64,000 bases of DNA. Source: Bubalus kerabau. Lineage: Eukaryota > Chordata > Mammalia > Artiodactyla > Bovidae. The stretch covers positions 61,388,501 through 61,452,500 of the forward strand of contig NC_073628.1 of the NCBI RefSeq assembly GCF_029407905.1, read 5' to 3'. The notes beneath the pieces were generated by a model that was given only the letters and a program-made list of their open reading frames with translations, had not been told where the DNA came from and did no database searches. Made by a program: the position numbers and the translations under genes. Below, piece after piece: positions 1 through 10,375 of this stretch; the stretch's first letter is position 1; each line of letters opens with the position of its first letter.

Positions 1-229
1 CTCTGCTGGCAAAGTAATGTCTCTGCTTTTCAATGTGCTATCTAGGTTGGTCATAACTTTTCTTCCAAGGAGTAAGCGTGTTTTAATTTCATGGCTGCAG
101 TCACCATCTGCAGTGATTTTGGAGCCCCCCAAAATAAAGTCTGACACTGTTTCCACTGTTTCCCCATCTATTTCCCATGAAGTGATGGGACCAGATGACA
201 TGATCTTCATTTTCTGTATGTTGAGCTTT
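1..229 (-). mobile_element. BovB LINE fragment, cut by window edge
   Basis: This is the reverse complement of the part of BovB that encodes the C-terminal region of its reverse transcriptase protein. It matches, block for block, the antisense BovB copies elsewhere in the window, for example around 40.74-40.81 kb and 25.53-25.74 kb. The element enters from beyond base 1 and ends near 229, where unrelated sequence begins. The open frame on the plus strand (17-391) is an antisense shadow and not a gene. Confidence 0.9.
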
Positions 230-340
230 GTAAATATTTTCCCAATGATCAAAGGTAATAGATACAACAGTGAACTCTGGGAATGGTACAGCCAACAAGC
301 AACAATCTCTTTCTCTCACTATATTTTAGAGTCTGAGTAC

Positions 341-406
341 GTGCTCAGTCACTCAGTTGTATCCGACTCTTTGCAACCCCACAGACTTTAGCCCACTAGT
401 CTAGGG
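341..406 (-). mobile_element. Bov-tA SINE fragment
   Basis: A short piece of the BovB-derived tail of a Bov-tA or BOV-A2 SINE in antisense. It contains the diagnostic cag-tca-ctcag-t-gt-tccgactctttg block followed by a diverged ccccacagact. Only about 65 bases remain and the tRNA-like head is missing. Confidence 0.7.
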
Positions 407-520
407 AGAAATTGGTAGTAGGCAGAGTTACAAACTAATGTCTTATGTGTTTTGTTAGTGAATATGTGGGAGAGCAGTATTAGTTAGCAAGTTTAATTTT
501 AAATTGAGTTTTAAAACCCA
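407..520. other. Unassigned AT-rich DNA
   Basis: About 110 bases between a SINE fragment and an L1 3' end. No gene or recognisable repeat is visible. Confidence 0.5.
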
Positions 521-1324
521 GTACATGGGTGTGGAGAAAAGGGAACCCTCTTACACTGTTGGTGGGAATGCAAACTAGTACAGCCACTATGGAGAACAGT
601 GTGGAGATTCCTTAAAAACCTGGAAATAGAACTGCCTTATGACCCAGCAATCCCACTACTGGGCATACACACTGAGGAAACCAGAAAGGAAAGAGACACG
701 TGTACCCCAATGTTCATCGCAGCACTGTTTATAATAGCCAGGACATGGAAGCAACCTAGATGTCCATCAGCAGATGAATGGATAAGAAAGCTGTGGTACA
801 TATACACAATGCAGTATTGCTCAGCCATTAAAAAGAATACATTTGAATCAGTTCTAATGAGGTGGATGAAACTGGAGCCTATTATACAGAGTGAAGTAAG
901 CCAGAAAGAAAAACACCAATACAGTATACTAACGCATATATATGGAATTTAGAAAGACGGTAACAATAACCCTGTGTACGAGACAGCAAAAGAGACACTG
1001 ATGTATAGAACAGTCTTATGGACTCTGTAGGAGAGGGAGAGGGTGGGAAGATTTGGGAGAATGGCATTGAAACATGTAAAATATCATGTATGAAACGAGT
1101 TACCAGTCCAGGTTCGATGCACGATACTGGATGCTTGGGGCTGGTGCACTGGGACGACCCAGAGGGATGGAATGGGGAGGGAGGAGGGAGGAGGGAGGAG
1201 GGCTCAGGATGGGGAACACATGTATACCTGTGGCGGATTCATTTTGATATTTGGCAAAACTAATACAATTCTGTAAAGTTTAAAAATAAAATTGAAGAAC
1301 AAAAAAAAAAAGAAAAAAAAAAAA
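521..1324 (+). mobile_element. 5'-truncated young L1 3' end with poly(A)
   Basis: About 800 bases of a ruminant-type L1. They hold the end of ORF2, the 3' UTR with a GGA-rich stretch at about 1174-1201, and an A-rich tail at about 1300-1324. The same sequence is found at 38790-39560 (sense, inside the full-length L1) and as antisense 3' ends at 16266-16622 and 40288-40568. It was truncated at its 5' end on insertion, as is typical of target-primed reverse transcription. No clear TSD could be read. Confidence 0.93.
599..952 (+). pseudogene. L1 ORF2 C-terminal remnant
   Basis: An open stretch of 117 codons that corresponds to the extreme C-terminus of L1 ORF2, downstream of the reverse transcriptase domain. 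It includes the segment around WRFLKNLEIELPYDPAIPLL that is typical of mammalian L1. The endonuclease and RT domains lie upstream in a complete element and are absent here, so the fragment cannot act. The methionine at the start is internal to the protein and is not a real initiation site. Confidence 0.85.
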
Positions 1325-1600
1325 CAGACATTCTGAAGGCTGACTGGCTTCAGGAAAAGCTGGGCTAACAGACTAATCACTGTTGTCAGCACTCTCTCAC
1401 TTGCTCTCCATCTTTTCATTCAATTTCCTATTATTGGTTCTTTTTATAAGATTTTTCTTTATCACATTGTAAGTATGTCACAAGCTATTTTTGACTGCCT
1501 GTTCATAGACCTTGCACCTTTTCTTGGAACAATCACTGACTTCAGGGGTATAAGGAGCTCTTTAAATTTAGCCTGGCAAATATGCTTACCCTGGCAGAGA
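1325..1600. other. Unassigned spacer, faint LTR resemblance
   Basis: No gene seen. At about 1518-1595 a run with a TATA-like ggtataaggagctcttt and a following pyrimidine-rich segment faintly recalls the promoter region of ruminant ERV LTRs. It is too short and too diverged to call. Confidence 0.3.
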
Positions 1601-1766
1601 TTGTTGTTTAGTGGCTAAGTCGTGTACAACTCTTTGCAAACCCATGGACTGCTGCACTCCAGGCTTCCCTGTCCTTCACTATCCCCTGGAGTTCGCTCAA
1701 ATTCATATCCACTGAGTTGGGGATCCCATCCAACCATTTCATCCTCTGCTGTCCCCTTCTCCTTTT
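1601..1766 (-). mobile_element. BovB 3'-end fragment
   Basis: Antisense copy of the last ~165 bases of BovB. It runs from a TTG-repeat and the gtcgtgta-caactctttg block through ccatggactgctgcactccaggcttccctgtcc to the cctctgctgtccccttctcc segment. The same order is found at 39991-40150 and 62524-62700. The 5' remainder of the element was never inserted or has been lost. Confidence 0.85.
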
Positions 1767-2439
1767 GGTGGAGAGAAATCACTTTATTAAAACTCTACCA
1801 GCATCAAGAGGGTAAGGGAGAAACATTTCACCAATGGGAAGCAGGTATTTAGGCACAAGGAGGGAATGGGAAAAGGAATTGGGCAGACAAAATCTAAATG
1901 TGTCAGTTGGAATTATTTCAGTGTTAAGGATGACTTTACAAAGAATTAAAATGCTCAGATGTTTGAGGTTTGAAGAGATGCTAGTAGTTAATCTTTGAAA
2001 TATAAGGGGCAAGACAGATGGATAAAGTAGTTCAGACAGAGGGAACTCTAGAAGTTGTGGTGCAAAGTTAAAAGACAAAATTTTGTGAAAATCATGGGTG
2101 TGCCTTATGAAGGGAGGAGGGATGAATATTTAAATGTGCTTCAAGTGGGTGATAATGGGGCATTAGTCTGGAGGAATATCGATGGAATTGAGAGAGATTT
2201 ATTGGAAGATGATTTCTTCTCTAAGCAACCTAGATACTAACCACAATCACTCCATCCTCCCCTCACCATGACCCGTGCATTTAGACTCTTTTACATTTAT
2301 GCATACTACATCATCCATAAAAGTGTTATTTATGGGGCTAACATAACTGCCTTATCTAATGTAGTAATTCCAATCACATTCCCCCCCCCCTTTCTGTGGT
2401 TTATTATTTTTTCATAGTCCTTGTGAAGAATTCAGTCAC
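1767..2439. other. Unassigned single-copy-like DNA
   Basis: No gene or repeat recognised. There is a C10 run at 2382-2391. The short open frames here (for example 1779-2078 minus and 2055-2240 plus) lack any recognisable domain and look like chance. Confidence 0.5.
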
Positions 2440-2576
2440 TTTACAACACATGTTCATTTACTTATCTGTTTGTCAGTATTTCCTGCAATTCTTTTGAAAG
2501 CAAGATTTGACTGCTTTGTTCACTGCTAGATCCCTGCTATAACAGTGCTGCTAAACATGGCTTAAATAAAAGTATC
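2440..2576 (+). mobile_element. Possible ancient L2/MIR-type 3' end
   Basis: The segment resembles the conserved 3' end shared by L2 LINEs and MIR SINEs: a region around tgactgctttgttcactgctagatccctgctataacagtgctgctaa, ending near a weak poly(A)-like ataaaagtatct. It is very diverged, as expected for a mammal-wide ancient repeat. The call rests on the order of short blocks only. Confidence 0.4.
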
Positions 2577-3019
2577 TCAAGTGGTGCAATTTCAGGCTGC
2601 TTCTCAAAAGATGGGTATTAAAGATTCATTGAGGGATGATAACTCATCACCACCAGTGGCTGGTGAGATGAAGCTGCACTGCCTACAAGGCTTCACTCCA
2701 TCTCCTGCCTGGAAGACCTCTTCAAGGTCATCAGTGCTGGTGGAAGCTGACTCTGACTTTCTGATCACTTGTGTTGTGCCCTTACCTCTTGCCACAATGG
2801 TATCATTTTGGTTCACTGGAAACTCTGGTAACAAAAGCACATGAAACCCATTCACTGAAATTGCTTTTAGTCCCAATATTCTGTAGGTAGAGCATGCATC
2901 TGGAAGGAACCTGGGGATGGCTTGTGAGCAGGTCCTCTCTGCTCAGAGCACCAGTTCTTCCCTGGGAAGGAGGCAGATGCAGGGACACCCAGCAGCCCTT
3001 CACCACAGCCCAGAGACTG
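2577..3019. other. Unassigned DNA with overlapping open frames
   Basis: Frames of 87 codons (2581-2844, plus) and 90 codons (2604-2876, minus) overlap one another. I recognise neither protein and see no splice-site pair, signal peptide or domain. Overlap on opposite strands is typical of chance open frames in slightly GC-richer DNA. Confidence 0.4.
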
Positions 3020-3171
3020 CAATCATGCTACTTTAAAATGTTCATATTCCTAACTGAAGAAACAGTTCCAGTTTACTTAGAAATTCATACAAAAACTTCA
3101 TTTTTTTTCTGCATACAGTTGTTAATCATAGAAATGCATCATGTTATTGTAGATAGATCTATGATAACTAA

Positions 3172-3196
3172 TGTGTGTGTGTGTGTGTGTGTGTGT
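3172..3196. repeat. (TG)n microsatellite
   Basis: About twelve TG units immediately next to the 3' end of the antisense Bov-tA at 3197. The TG run may have grown at the insertion boundary. Confidence 0.97.
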
Positions 3197-3398
3197 TAGT
3201 CACTTAGTTATGTCCAACTCTTTGTGACCCCATGGACAGTAGCCTGCCAGACTCCTCTATCCATGGAATTCTCCAGGCAAGAATACTGGAATGGGTTGCC
3301 ATTCCCTTCTCCAGGGGATCATCCAGACCCAGGGATATATTCCAGGTCTCCTGAATTGCAAGTGGATTCTTTGCCATCTGAGTCACTAGGGAAGCCCC
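3197..3398 (-). mobile_element. Bov-tA SINE, near full length
   Basis: A complete ~200-base Bov-tA in antisense. On the minus strand it begins with the tRNA-derived head ggcttccctagtgactcag (A-box region) and proceeds through a decayed B-box region to the BovB-derived tail. Such SINEs are transcribed by RNA polymerase III from the internal boxes and are mobilised by BovB. The element lies inside block A and interrupts its alignment with A'. Confidence 0.93.
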
Positions 3399-3553
3399 AA
3401 AAATATATTCATTTATTCAAACATCAAGCCTCTGAAAAGACCATAAAGACAATAATCAAATAGAAGTAAATTATGTTTGTTTTTTTTTTTAGTAAATTAT
3501 GTTTTAAAAATTAATTTGTGGAATAGGATCTCTTAAGTATCAATAAACTAATG

Positions 3554-4965
3554 TGTGAAAGTGCTGCACTCAATATGCCAGCAAATTTGGAAAACTCAGC
3601 AGTGGCCACAGGACTGGAAAACGTCAGCTTTCATTCCAGTCGCAAAGAAAGGCAATGCCAAAGAATGCTCAAACTACCACACAATTGCACTCATCTCACA
3701 TGCTAGTAAAGTAATGCTCAAAATTCTCCAAGCCAGGCTTCAGCAATACGTGAACCATGAACTTCCAGATGCTCAAGCTGGTTTTAGAAAAGGCAGAGGA
3801 ACCTAGAGACCAAATTGCCAACATCCGCTGGATCATGGAAAAAGCAAGAAAATTCTAGAAAAACATCTATTTCTGCTTTATTGACTATGCCAAAACCTTT
3901 GATGGTGTGGATCACAATAAACTGTGGAAAATTCTTCAAGAGATGAGAATACCAGACCACCTGTCCTGCCTCTTGAGAAATTTGTATGCAGGTCAGGAAG
4001 CAACAGTTAGAACTGGGCATGGAACAACGGACTGCTTCCAAATAGGAAAAGGAGTACGTCAAGGCTGTATATTGTCACCCTGCTTATTTAACTTATATGC
4101 AGAGTACATCATGAGAAACGCTGGGCTGGAAGAAGCACAAACTGGAATCAGGATTGCTGGGAGAAATATCAGTAACCTCAGATATGCAGATGACACCACC
4201 CCTATGGCAGAAAGTGAAGAGGAACTAAAAAGCCTCTTGATGAAAGTGAAAGAGGAGAGTGAAAAAGTTGGCTTGAAGCTCAACATTCAGAAAACAAAGA
4301 TCATGGCATCTGGTCCCATCACTTCATGGGAAATAGATGGGGAAACAGTGGATACAGTGTCAGACTTTATTTGGGGGGGCTCCAAAATCACTACAGACGG
4401 TGACTGCAGCCATGAAATTAAAAGACACTTGCTCCTTGGAAGAAAAGTTATGACCAACCTAGATAGCATATTCAAAAGCAGAGACATTACTTTGCCAACA
4501 AAGGTCTGTCTAGTCAAGGCTATGGTTTTTCCTGTGGTCATGTATGGATGTGAGAGTTGAACTGTGAAGAAAGCTTAGCGCCGAAGAATTGATGCTTTTG
4601 AACTGTAGTGTTGGAGAAGACTCTTGCGAGTCCCTTGGACTGCAAGGAGATCCAACCAGTCCATTCTGAAGGAGCTCAGCCCTGGGATTTCTTTGGAAGG
4701 AATGATGCTAAAGCTGAAACTCCAGTACTTTGGCCACATCATACGAAGAATTGACTCATTAAAAGACTCTGATGCTGGGAGGGATTGGGGCAGGAGGAGA
4801 AGGGGACAACAGAGGATGAGATGGCTGGATGGCATCACTGACTCTGTGGACATGAGTCTGAGTGAACTCTGGGAGTTGGTGATGGACAGGGAGACCTGGT
4901 GTGCTGTGATTCATGGGTCACAAAGAGTCGGACATGACTGAGCAACTGAACTGAACTGAACTGAA
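3554..4965 (+). mobile_element. BovB LINE, 5'-truncated
   Basis: About 1.4 kb of the 3' half of BovB in sense. It runs from the reverse transcriptase region to the 3' tail, ending with three ctgaa units. The 5' UTR and endonuclease are missing, consistent with incomplete reverse transcription. In the inverted partner block at about 41.85 kb the flanking sequence runs on without a BovB, so this insertion is younger than the duplication. Confidence 0.95.
3555..4941 (+). pseudogene. BovB reverse transcriptase remnant
   Basis: Non-LTR reverse transcriptase that in a live element copies BovB RNA at a nicked target. Three open segments remain: 3555-3806 (fingers region, ends near QAGFRKGRGT), 3907-4560 (217 codons) and 4624-4941 (C-terminal region). 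The catalytic YADD motif is intact at 4183-4194, preceded by a GVRQGCILSP block. The segments are separated by an indel near 3800 that shifts frame into a stop, further stops before 3907, and a stop in place of a tryptophan codon near 4558. The endonuclease domain is absent, so the copy is dead. Confidence 0.92.
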
Positions 4966-5900
4966 GATATAACTCCATTTGCCTTTTGGAAAAAAAGTTA
5001 ATATTTAGTAGAATCTCAGTTTTATTTAGATATAAATGACATAATGACAATTTGAATTATTAGATATTTGATAAATGAAATGATACAGAAATGAATTATT
5101 GAAAAAGCGATAAGCTATAAGGGAATATTGCATATAAAAGTCTTAGTTGTATTTAAGATTTGTTAAATGCTTTTGATAGTAATTTTAAGTATATGTACAT
5201 ATTTTAAATTTTAAACTTGAGAAAGAAGGGTTATTTTACTTGTTTAATATCTAACAGTTTGATATTTCTTGATACTTGACAATTTTCATGATTCAAACAG
5301 AAAATTTGATTTGTTACCTTTAGGAGTCAGGAGAAAGCAAGGGCAAACTATGTGAGTTGAGTGCTCCCTGTTTTCCCCCAGCATATTCCTTCAGGACAGA
5401 AGTTAGGCTGAGTAATGAGGACAAGAAGGTCAATATTGAAGACATTTAGGATTGTGGGTGTCACAGGGCAGAACGAGTATAACCAACCATGAGACAAAAA
5501 CAACAACAACAAAAAAACAGCAGGAGGCATTTCTGCAGTTGATGAGAGCAAGTGCCAGGCCATGCAGGATACTCACACCTGATGCCCTCTGAGAAGTGTA
5601 AAAGTGCCCACAAGATGCCAAACACCAGTTATGAAGATGTGCATTAACAGAGATATGACTAGCAACTTGTTCAAAATAAAACGTCAGCAAAAAGGCCTTA
5701 GATCACAGTCTATACAAGCCAAGAAAACCTTTCAAACAAAGTTTCTTCATGAATTAGCACAACCCCACGTCAGATATTGCTTCTTTACATTCAAGTGTAT
5801 GTATCCTGCACCAAAGAACTTTTTGTGATTTTACAGTGATGACGTACTCATTGCAGTCAGTACCAAAACCAGCAGGAATTCAGATTTCACTGGGGTTATT

Positions 5901-6110
5901 GGGGCTTCCTGGGGGGCTCAGTGGTAAGGAATCTGCTTGCAGTGCAAGGAAACAAAGGCTCAGTCCTTGAGAATGTCCCCTGGAGGATGAAATGGAAACC
6001 CACTCTAATATTATTGCCTGGGAAATCCCATGGACACAAGAGCCTGATGAGCTACAATCCATAGGGTGGCAAAGAGTCAAATGGGACAAGCACACACACA
6101 CATACACACG
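5901..6110 (+). mobile_element. Bov-tA SINE
   Basis: Sense copy with a tRNA-like head (ggggcttcctggggggctcag) and the BovB-derived tail (ggtggcaaagagtcaaatgggac). It ends in a CA-rich tail at about 6091-6110. Moderately diverged. Confidence 0.9.
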
Positions 6111-6126
6111 CAAGTTAACACTAACA

Positions 6127-6142
6127 TTTTTTTTTTTTTTTT
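6127..6142. repeat. Poly(T) run
   Basis: A sixteen-base T homopolymer just after a Bov-tA and its CA-rich tail. Nothing else is attached to it. Confidence 0.9.
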
Positions 6143-6744
6143 CTACCAAGAAGTAAAACAAAGACTGAAAACAAATTTTATTATGTTGGAATTAAATCTT
6201 TTCCTTGGGAAAGTTCACTTTCCACCGCAGCTACAGAATTATATTTTCTATCTTTGGACAAGTAAATGTTACTTTTTCTGCCCTTGCAGAGAAGTCTGCC
6301 CTTTTATGCATCCCCACACTTTCTGCATCTCCTTTCTCCATAATTCTGCATTCCAGCCTGTATCCTATCAATCAGTCCATTAATATAGAAACAAACATGT
6401 TTTGTAATCAAAGTTATTTTTATTAAATTTGCTTTTACAGGTTTTTATGTATTCCATTCAGTGGCACCCTTAATAATTCATGGTTGTAGAAAATATCAAC
6501 TTTATTTACAGGAATTTAAAAAAACCTTCAAAATATGAGGAAAAAATTCATGAACTCTTTTCTAGTTACTGCAAACTATGTTTAAGGATCAGGGGAAGAA
6601 AGGTGTGCTCTAAGAATTTCTGTCTTTAAAGAATCAATATCTAGTAAAGAAAACAGAAAGGAATATTTGTTGGTATGTAAAGCATGAGACAAAGTGTACT
6701 AAGATGCATTATTAGGTGGTATCTTAAGTAATATATCTTAAGTA
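6143..6744. other. Non-coding DNA, first half in block A
   Basis: Positions 6150-6360 align with the reverse complement of DNA flanking the full-length L1 (39690-39580, then 30270-30200). A shared run is tttggacaa(g/a)taaatgtta-like sequence near 6255. The remainder to 6744 is AT-rich with no gene. Confidence 0.5.
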
Positions 6745-7436
6745 TGGGAATCTCCTCAAAAAAGTGAAAATTTGAGATACCATAGGGCCCAGCTATTCCA
6801 ATTCTAGGTATTTTTCCTAAGAAAATAAGAACAGTAATTTAAAAAGACATAGATACCTCTATATTCCCTGCAGCATCACTTAAAAGGCCAAACCAAGATA
6901 TAGAGAGCCTTAAATGTCCATCAACAGATGAATGGATGACGAAGATGTAGTACATATATTCAGGGCAATACTACTCAGCCATAAAAAAGGAATAAATCTT
7001 GCCATTTGTGACATGAAAGTACACAGAGCATATTAAACTAAGTAAGTCAGAATGAGAAGGACAAACACAGTAAAATTTCACTTGTATGTGGAATCATAAA
7101 AACAAAACAATTCAACATACATAAGAAGACAGAAAAAGAGTCATAGATACAGAGGACAAACATGATTGCCAGGGAAGAAAGGTGATAAAAGAAATTGGAA
7201 ATGGAGATTAAGCCTTACAAGCTTTCAGTTACAAATAAATGAGTAAGGAGTTGAACTATGCAGTATGGAGACTATAGTCAAGAATATTATAAGAAGCTTG
7301 TTTGGTTGCAGATGTAACTAGAATTATTGTGGGGATCATTTGTAATCTATAGAAATATTAAATCACTATGCTGTGCATCTGGAATGGTCATTGTTATAAG
7401 CCAATTATACTTCAATTAAAAAAACTGAAAAATAAA
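6745..7436 (+). mobile_element. Old L1 (L1M-type) 3' region
   Basis: Diverged sense L1. Recognisable blocks in order: tccatcaacagatgaatggatga, actactcagccataaaaaaggaataa, ttcacttgtatgtggaatcataaaa, and a 3' end near gcatctggaatggtcattgttataagccaattatacttcaatt. No frame is preserved. An L1 of the same type lies inverted at 27587-28190, at the corresponding place in the other arm of the proposed palindrome. Confidence 0.8.
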
Positions 7437-8640
7437 AAAGTCCTACACAAATCTCTAGCAAATTCTCTATGGGTGCAATGATTCTTTTGTCATGAATAAT
7501 GACATGTTTAATAATAAAGACTGAATTTTTTAAAAAAAAGATTCAAAATAGGAAAGATCAGGATTAAAGAACTCATAAACAAATGCACATTGCTCAGGAG
7601 ATTAAGAAAATATTGAAAATATCACTGTAGATAAAACTTAAGTTAGGAGAAATATGATGAAAAAATGCATTGTAAGAAAGTAGAGGGAAAGAAGGAAACT
7701 CTTAAAATCTATGGAATAAATATCCCTGGAATATAAATATAGCAAAAAAAAATTGCAACCTGTTTGTCAAAAGTGTGAAAAGTGGAAGATAGATCTGATA
7801 TATGAATGACTGGAATATCTGAAAAAAAAAAAAAATCAAAGCCAAGATGGAAAGCACATACTAAATATTATCATGCAAATTATTCTTAAACTAAAAAAAG
7901 TTTGAAGCTGTTTATTAAAGAAACTATGATAATTAACTTGCAGTGATTAATAGAAAGTGATGTTCTGGAAATATTATTGGGATTTAAAGAGAAACAAAAG
8001 TCCTTTGGGTATCTAGAATAAAAGAGCAAGTGACATATAAGGAAAAAAAAATTAGAATTTTGTCAACCTTTATGGATAGAAATACCCTGTGCCTGTAGAA
8101 ATAAGGCCACACTGTTAAGATACTCAAGGAGAAACATGATGATTCATGAATTCTTTCCCAACCAAACTGCTTGAATATCAAAAGTCCTGACATCCAAGCC
8201 ATCATGAAAGATCTAGGGCAATAATGTTACTATGAGTAATGGAAAAAACAGACTTCAGAAAACAGAATCCTTTGAAAGACAGTGACACAAGGAAAGATGG
8301 TAAATACTAAATTTGCAATTCCTCACTCAACTGAGACTGAATGAGCATTACATGAGAGAGGGAGCAAGCTTGGTGGTAGACACTAAGGTGTCTGCATTAC
8401 AATATCCACTGAGTTCTACCTCTTTTGAGAGTGCTTTCTTATGTGTGTTTAATTTTATAGAGAATTATTTTAAAGGCAACAAGATGGATAAATAAAATTT
8501 AATATAAAAACTTTAAATATAGAACAAGCATACATAACTGAACATATAGAACATAAATACACATAACAGAAAAAAAAAACTATACATAAAACTCATACTA
8601 AATCTATACAACAAAACAACTGAGCTTGTACTAAACATAA
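7437..8640. other. AT-rich DNA, possibly very old LINE remnants
   Basis: About 1.2 kb of A-rich sequence with several A-runs (7747-7755, 7821-7833, 8043-8050). The base composition recalls decayed L1 or HAL1 sense strand, but I cannot assign it. No gene seen. Confidence 0.35.
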
Positions 8641-9239
8641 GCTTCAGGAGATGAGCAGTGAGGCCTCTTTCAATCTTGGTCCAGATAAGACTCTTGATGG
8701 TGTGTGGACTCCATCCTTTCAGAGGCCCAGGCTGGGGTCCAGGATTCAGACCAGAACCTGCAACACCAACACAGGTGAAGGAGTCCCTGGGGAGGTGCAG
8801 AGCCAGACAGAAGAGGGCTCTCTGGGGATGGTGTGCAGGACCCGAGCATACCCTCAGGATCTGGCCTTGACCTTGGGCCCTGACATCCCTGGGGGTCAGA
8901 CCACAGGGCCCTGGGTCTGTTTGCCTCTGTTTGCTGAGGATGTTGTCTGTTAGTGAGGAGTGTCTAGAAATGTCCCACAGGAGCAAGTATACCTGGGCGT
9001 CTGGTTGGCAGCCTTCAACTGACAGGTCCCCTGGATGGTGAGACTCAGGCAGAGGAAATGGAGGCTCTGGGATCTTGGACTAAAGGGCTGAGTCCCCTCA
9101 CCCCTGGGGTCCTGGGAGGATCAGGAGGTCAGATGCCACAGGGAGTGTGGGAACCTGCCCCTCATCCTACACACAGTACAAATGCTGCTGAGACCTGCAT
9201 GGCCAAAATGGACAGACACATGAAGTCTCTACTTTCCCT
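8641..9239. other. GC-richer block, unrecognised
   Basis: A 600-base island of higher GC inside AT-rich surroundings, with overlapping open frames on both strands: 8651-8953 plus (100 codons) and 8513-8986 minus (157 codons). The minus frame ends in a low-complexity hydrophobic run that comes from the AT-rich side. I recognise no domain. CpG is not obviously enriched, so it is not a clear CpG island. It may be a decayed exon or intron segment, but no family can be named. Confidence 0.35.
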
Positions 9240-9252
9240 AATAATCCTTTCT

Positions 9253-9529
9253 GCTGCTGCTACTGCTGCTAAGTCGCTTCAGTTGTGTCTGACTCTGTGT
9301 GACCCCATAGACGGCAGCCCACCAGGCTCCCTCGTCCCTGTGATTCTCCAGGCCAGAACACTGGAGTGGGTTGCCATTTCCTTCCCCAATGCATGAAAGT
9401 GAAAAGTGAAAGTGAGTTGCTCAGTCGTGTCCAACTCCTAGCTACCCCATAGACTGCAGCCTTCCAGGCTCGTCCGTCCATGGGATTTTCCAGGCAAGAG
9501 TAGTGGAGTGGGTTGCCATTGCCTTCTCC
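9253..9529 (-). mobile_element. BOV-A2 SINE with clean TSD
   Basis: A two-unit BOV-A2 in antisense. Unit one begins at a CTG-repeat (9253-9270) and unit two follows the linker gaaagtgaaaagtgaaagtgag at about 9397. A 13-bp target-site duplication, aataatcctttct, flanks it exactly at 9240-9252 and 9530-9542. This sharp TSD marks a relatively recent insertion. Confidence 0.95.
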
Positions 9530-9789
9530 AATAATCCTTTCTAACCCCAGCCAAACTCTCCTGAGATTTATGATTCTAAAATATTAATTGCTATTTTAAT
9601 AAAAATATACCTTGTAAATGTTTAGCATATTGCAACATTAAAGTTTACAGAAGACACTGATTTTTAACCTGTACTAAAACAAGTAATATGCTATTAATGA
9701 CAGAATGGAAATAAAAAATAAAGGAAGATGAGTAACTTGAATCCTGCCACACATCCCAAGTGCACACAGCACTGAATTGTGTTCTGGTA

Positions 9790-10375
9790 TTTCTTTAGTT
9801 GGAGTTGGCCACAGATACAGAAGACTCTATGGAACTTCCAATCCCAGTTGAGAAATAGTGTCCCCACAGTGCCCCCCAGACACCCTGCAAATGTATTAGC
9901 TGCCGGAGGAGCCAGCCCAGCAACCTTGGGGTCATCTGTGGACAGGACCTGTGCCCTGGGGAGACGTGCTCAGGGCATCCTCCACTCATCTGCATGGATT
10001 GTTATCACCCTCTTGCCTCCAGTTTTGTGGTTACACTCAGCAGCAGATCCCACTGTTTTTGCTGGTGATTCTTCAGCACCAATAAGTGAGTTGGGGTCAT
10101 GATAGAAACACGTTCCTCACTTGTCTGCCTCACCTTTTCACCCCAGGCCCCATGTTCACCCTTGCTCTTCCTGGTCTTTGTCATCACCAATAACATCCCC
10201 AAAAGCATTCCTTGAGAAAACAAGCAGAGAGTTTTCTGACATCTGGAAGGAAGAGATCAGTCAGGCAAGTCCAAGCCCTCCTAGGGCAGGAAAGCAACCA
10301 TATAGTGTAGTCCAGGACAGTGAAAACTTCATGGGGAAGATTTAGAGTCAGGATGTGACCTGGGGGCTGTAGGTT
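9790..10375 (+). repeat. Left arm block B of an old inverted duplication
   Basis: The reverse complement of this block is found at 19245-20205. Shared stretches include ggcatcctccactcatctgc with catggattgttatcaccctc, and the segment around 10340-10365 (gtcaggatgtgacctgggg), which matches the region near 19265. Similarity is about 80 percent by eye. In B' an extra ~450 bases (about 19290-19740) interrupt the match. The minus-strand frame 10005-10223 and the plus-strand frame 19839-20042 of B' encode similar peptides. Confidence 0.8.
10005..10223 (-). other. Open frame shared with block B'
   Basis: A 72-codon frame without a recognisable domain. It contains GEKVRQT, then VSIMTPTHLLVL, then NHQQK and SVTTK. 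The copy at 19839-20042 keeps the same order (GEKVRQT, VSIMTPIHMLVL, NHQQK, SVTTK). Retention of frame in two diverged copies could reflect an exon in the ancestral sequence. It could equally be coincidence over about 200 bases. No start context, splice sites or partner exons are evident. Confidence 0.3.

Larger units (their letters stand above)
3020..6400 (+). repeat. Left arm block A of an old inverted duplication
   Basis: After removing the Bov-tA (3197-3398), BovB (3554-4965) and Bov-tA (5901-6110), the remaining sequence matches the reverse complement of the block at about 42130 down to 41060, then 39690-39580, and probably 30270-30130. Examples: 5330-5640 against 41640-41310, where blocks such as catttctgcagttgatgaga and ctcacacctgatgccc are shared, and 5745-5800 against 41165-41100 (cagatattgcttcttta shared exactly). 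By eye similarity is about 70-80 percent with many indels. No protein-coding content is evident. Confidence 0.7.

Noticed and set aside
17..391. 124-codon plus-strand frame at the window start
   Set aside because: Antisense shadow of BovB. Similar shadows occur at 4287-4541 minus, 40113-40388 plus, 47814-48428 minus and 58216-58714 minus.
1500..1595. LTR promoter-like segment
   Set aside because: Only short scattered similarity to ruminant LTR TATA regions. No ends, no target duplication.
2894..3199. Plus-strand frame ending in alternating Cys-Val
   Set aside because: The end is the translated (TG)n microsatellite.
3197..3398. tRNA gene suggested by A-box and B-box-like sequences
   Set aside because: The boxes belong to the tRNA-derived head of Bov-tA SINEs, which recur across the window and are followed by the BovB-like tail.
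3907..4560. 217-codon RT-like frame with intact YADD as a possible domesticated gene or retron-like system
   Set aside because: Flanked by stops, lacks the endonuclease, and ends in the standard BovB tail. Ordinary dead LINE.
7437..8640. HAL1 or other half-LINE
   Set aside because: Base composition fits but no diagnostic block could be recognised.
8513..8986. 157-codon minus-strand frame as a host gene
   Set aside because: C-terminal half is low-complexity from AT-rich DNA, no domain or splice context, and a competing plus-strand frame.
9253..9529. CRISPR-like or tandem repeat from two similar 100-base units
   Set aside because: The two units are the normal dimeric structure of BOV-A2.
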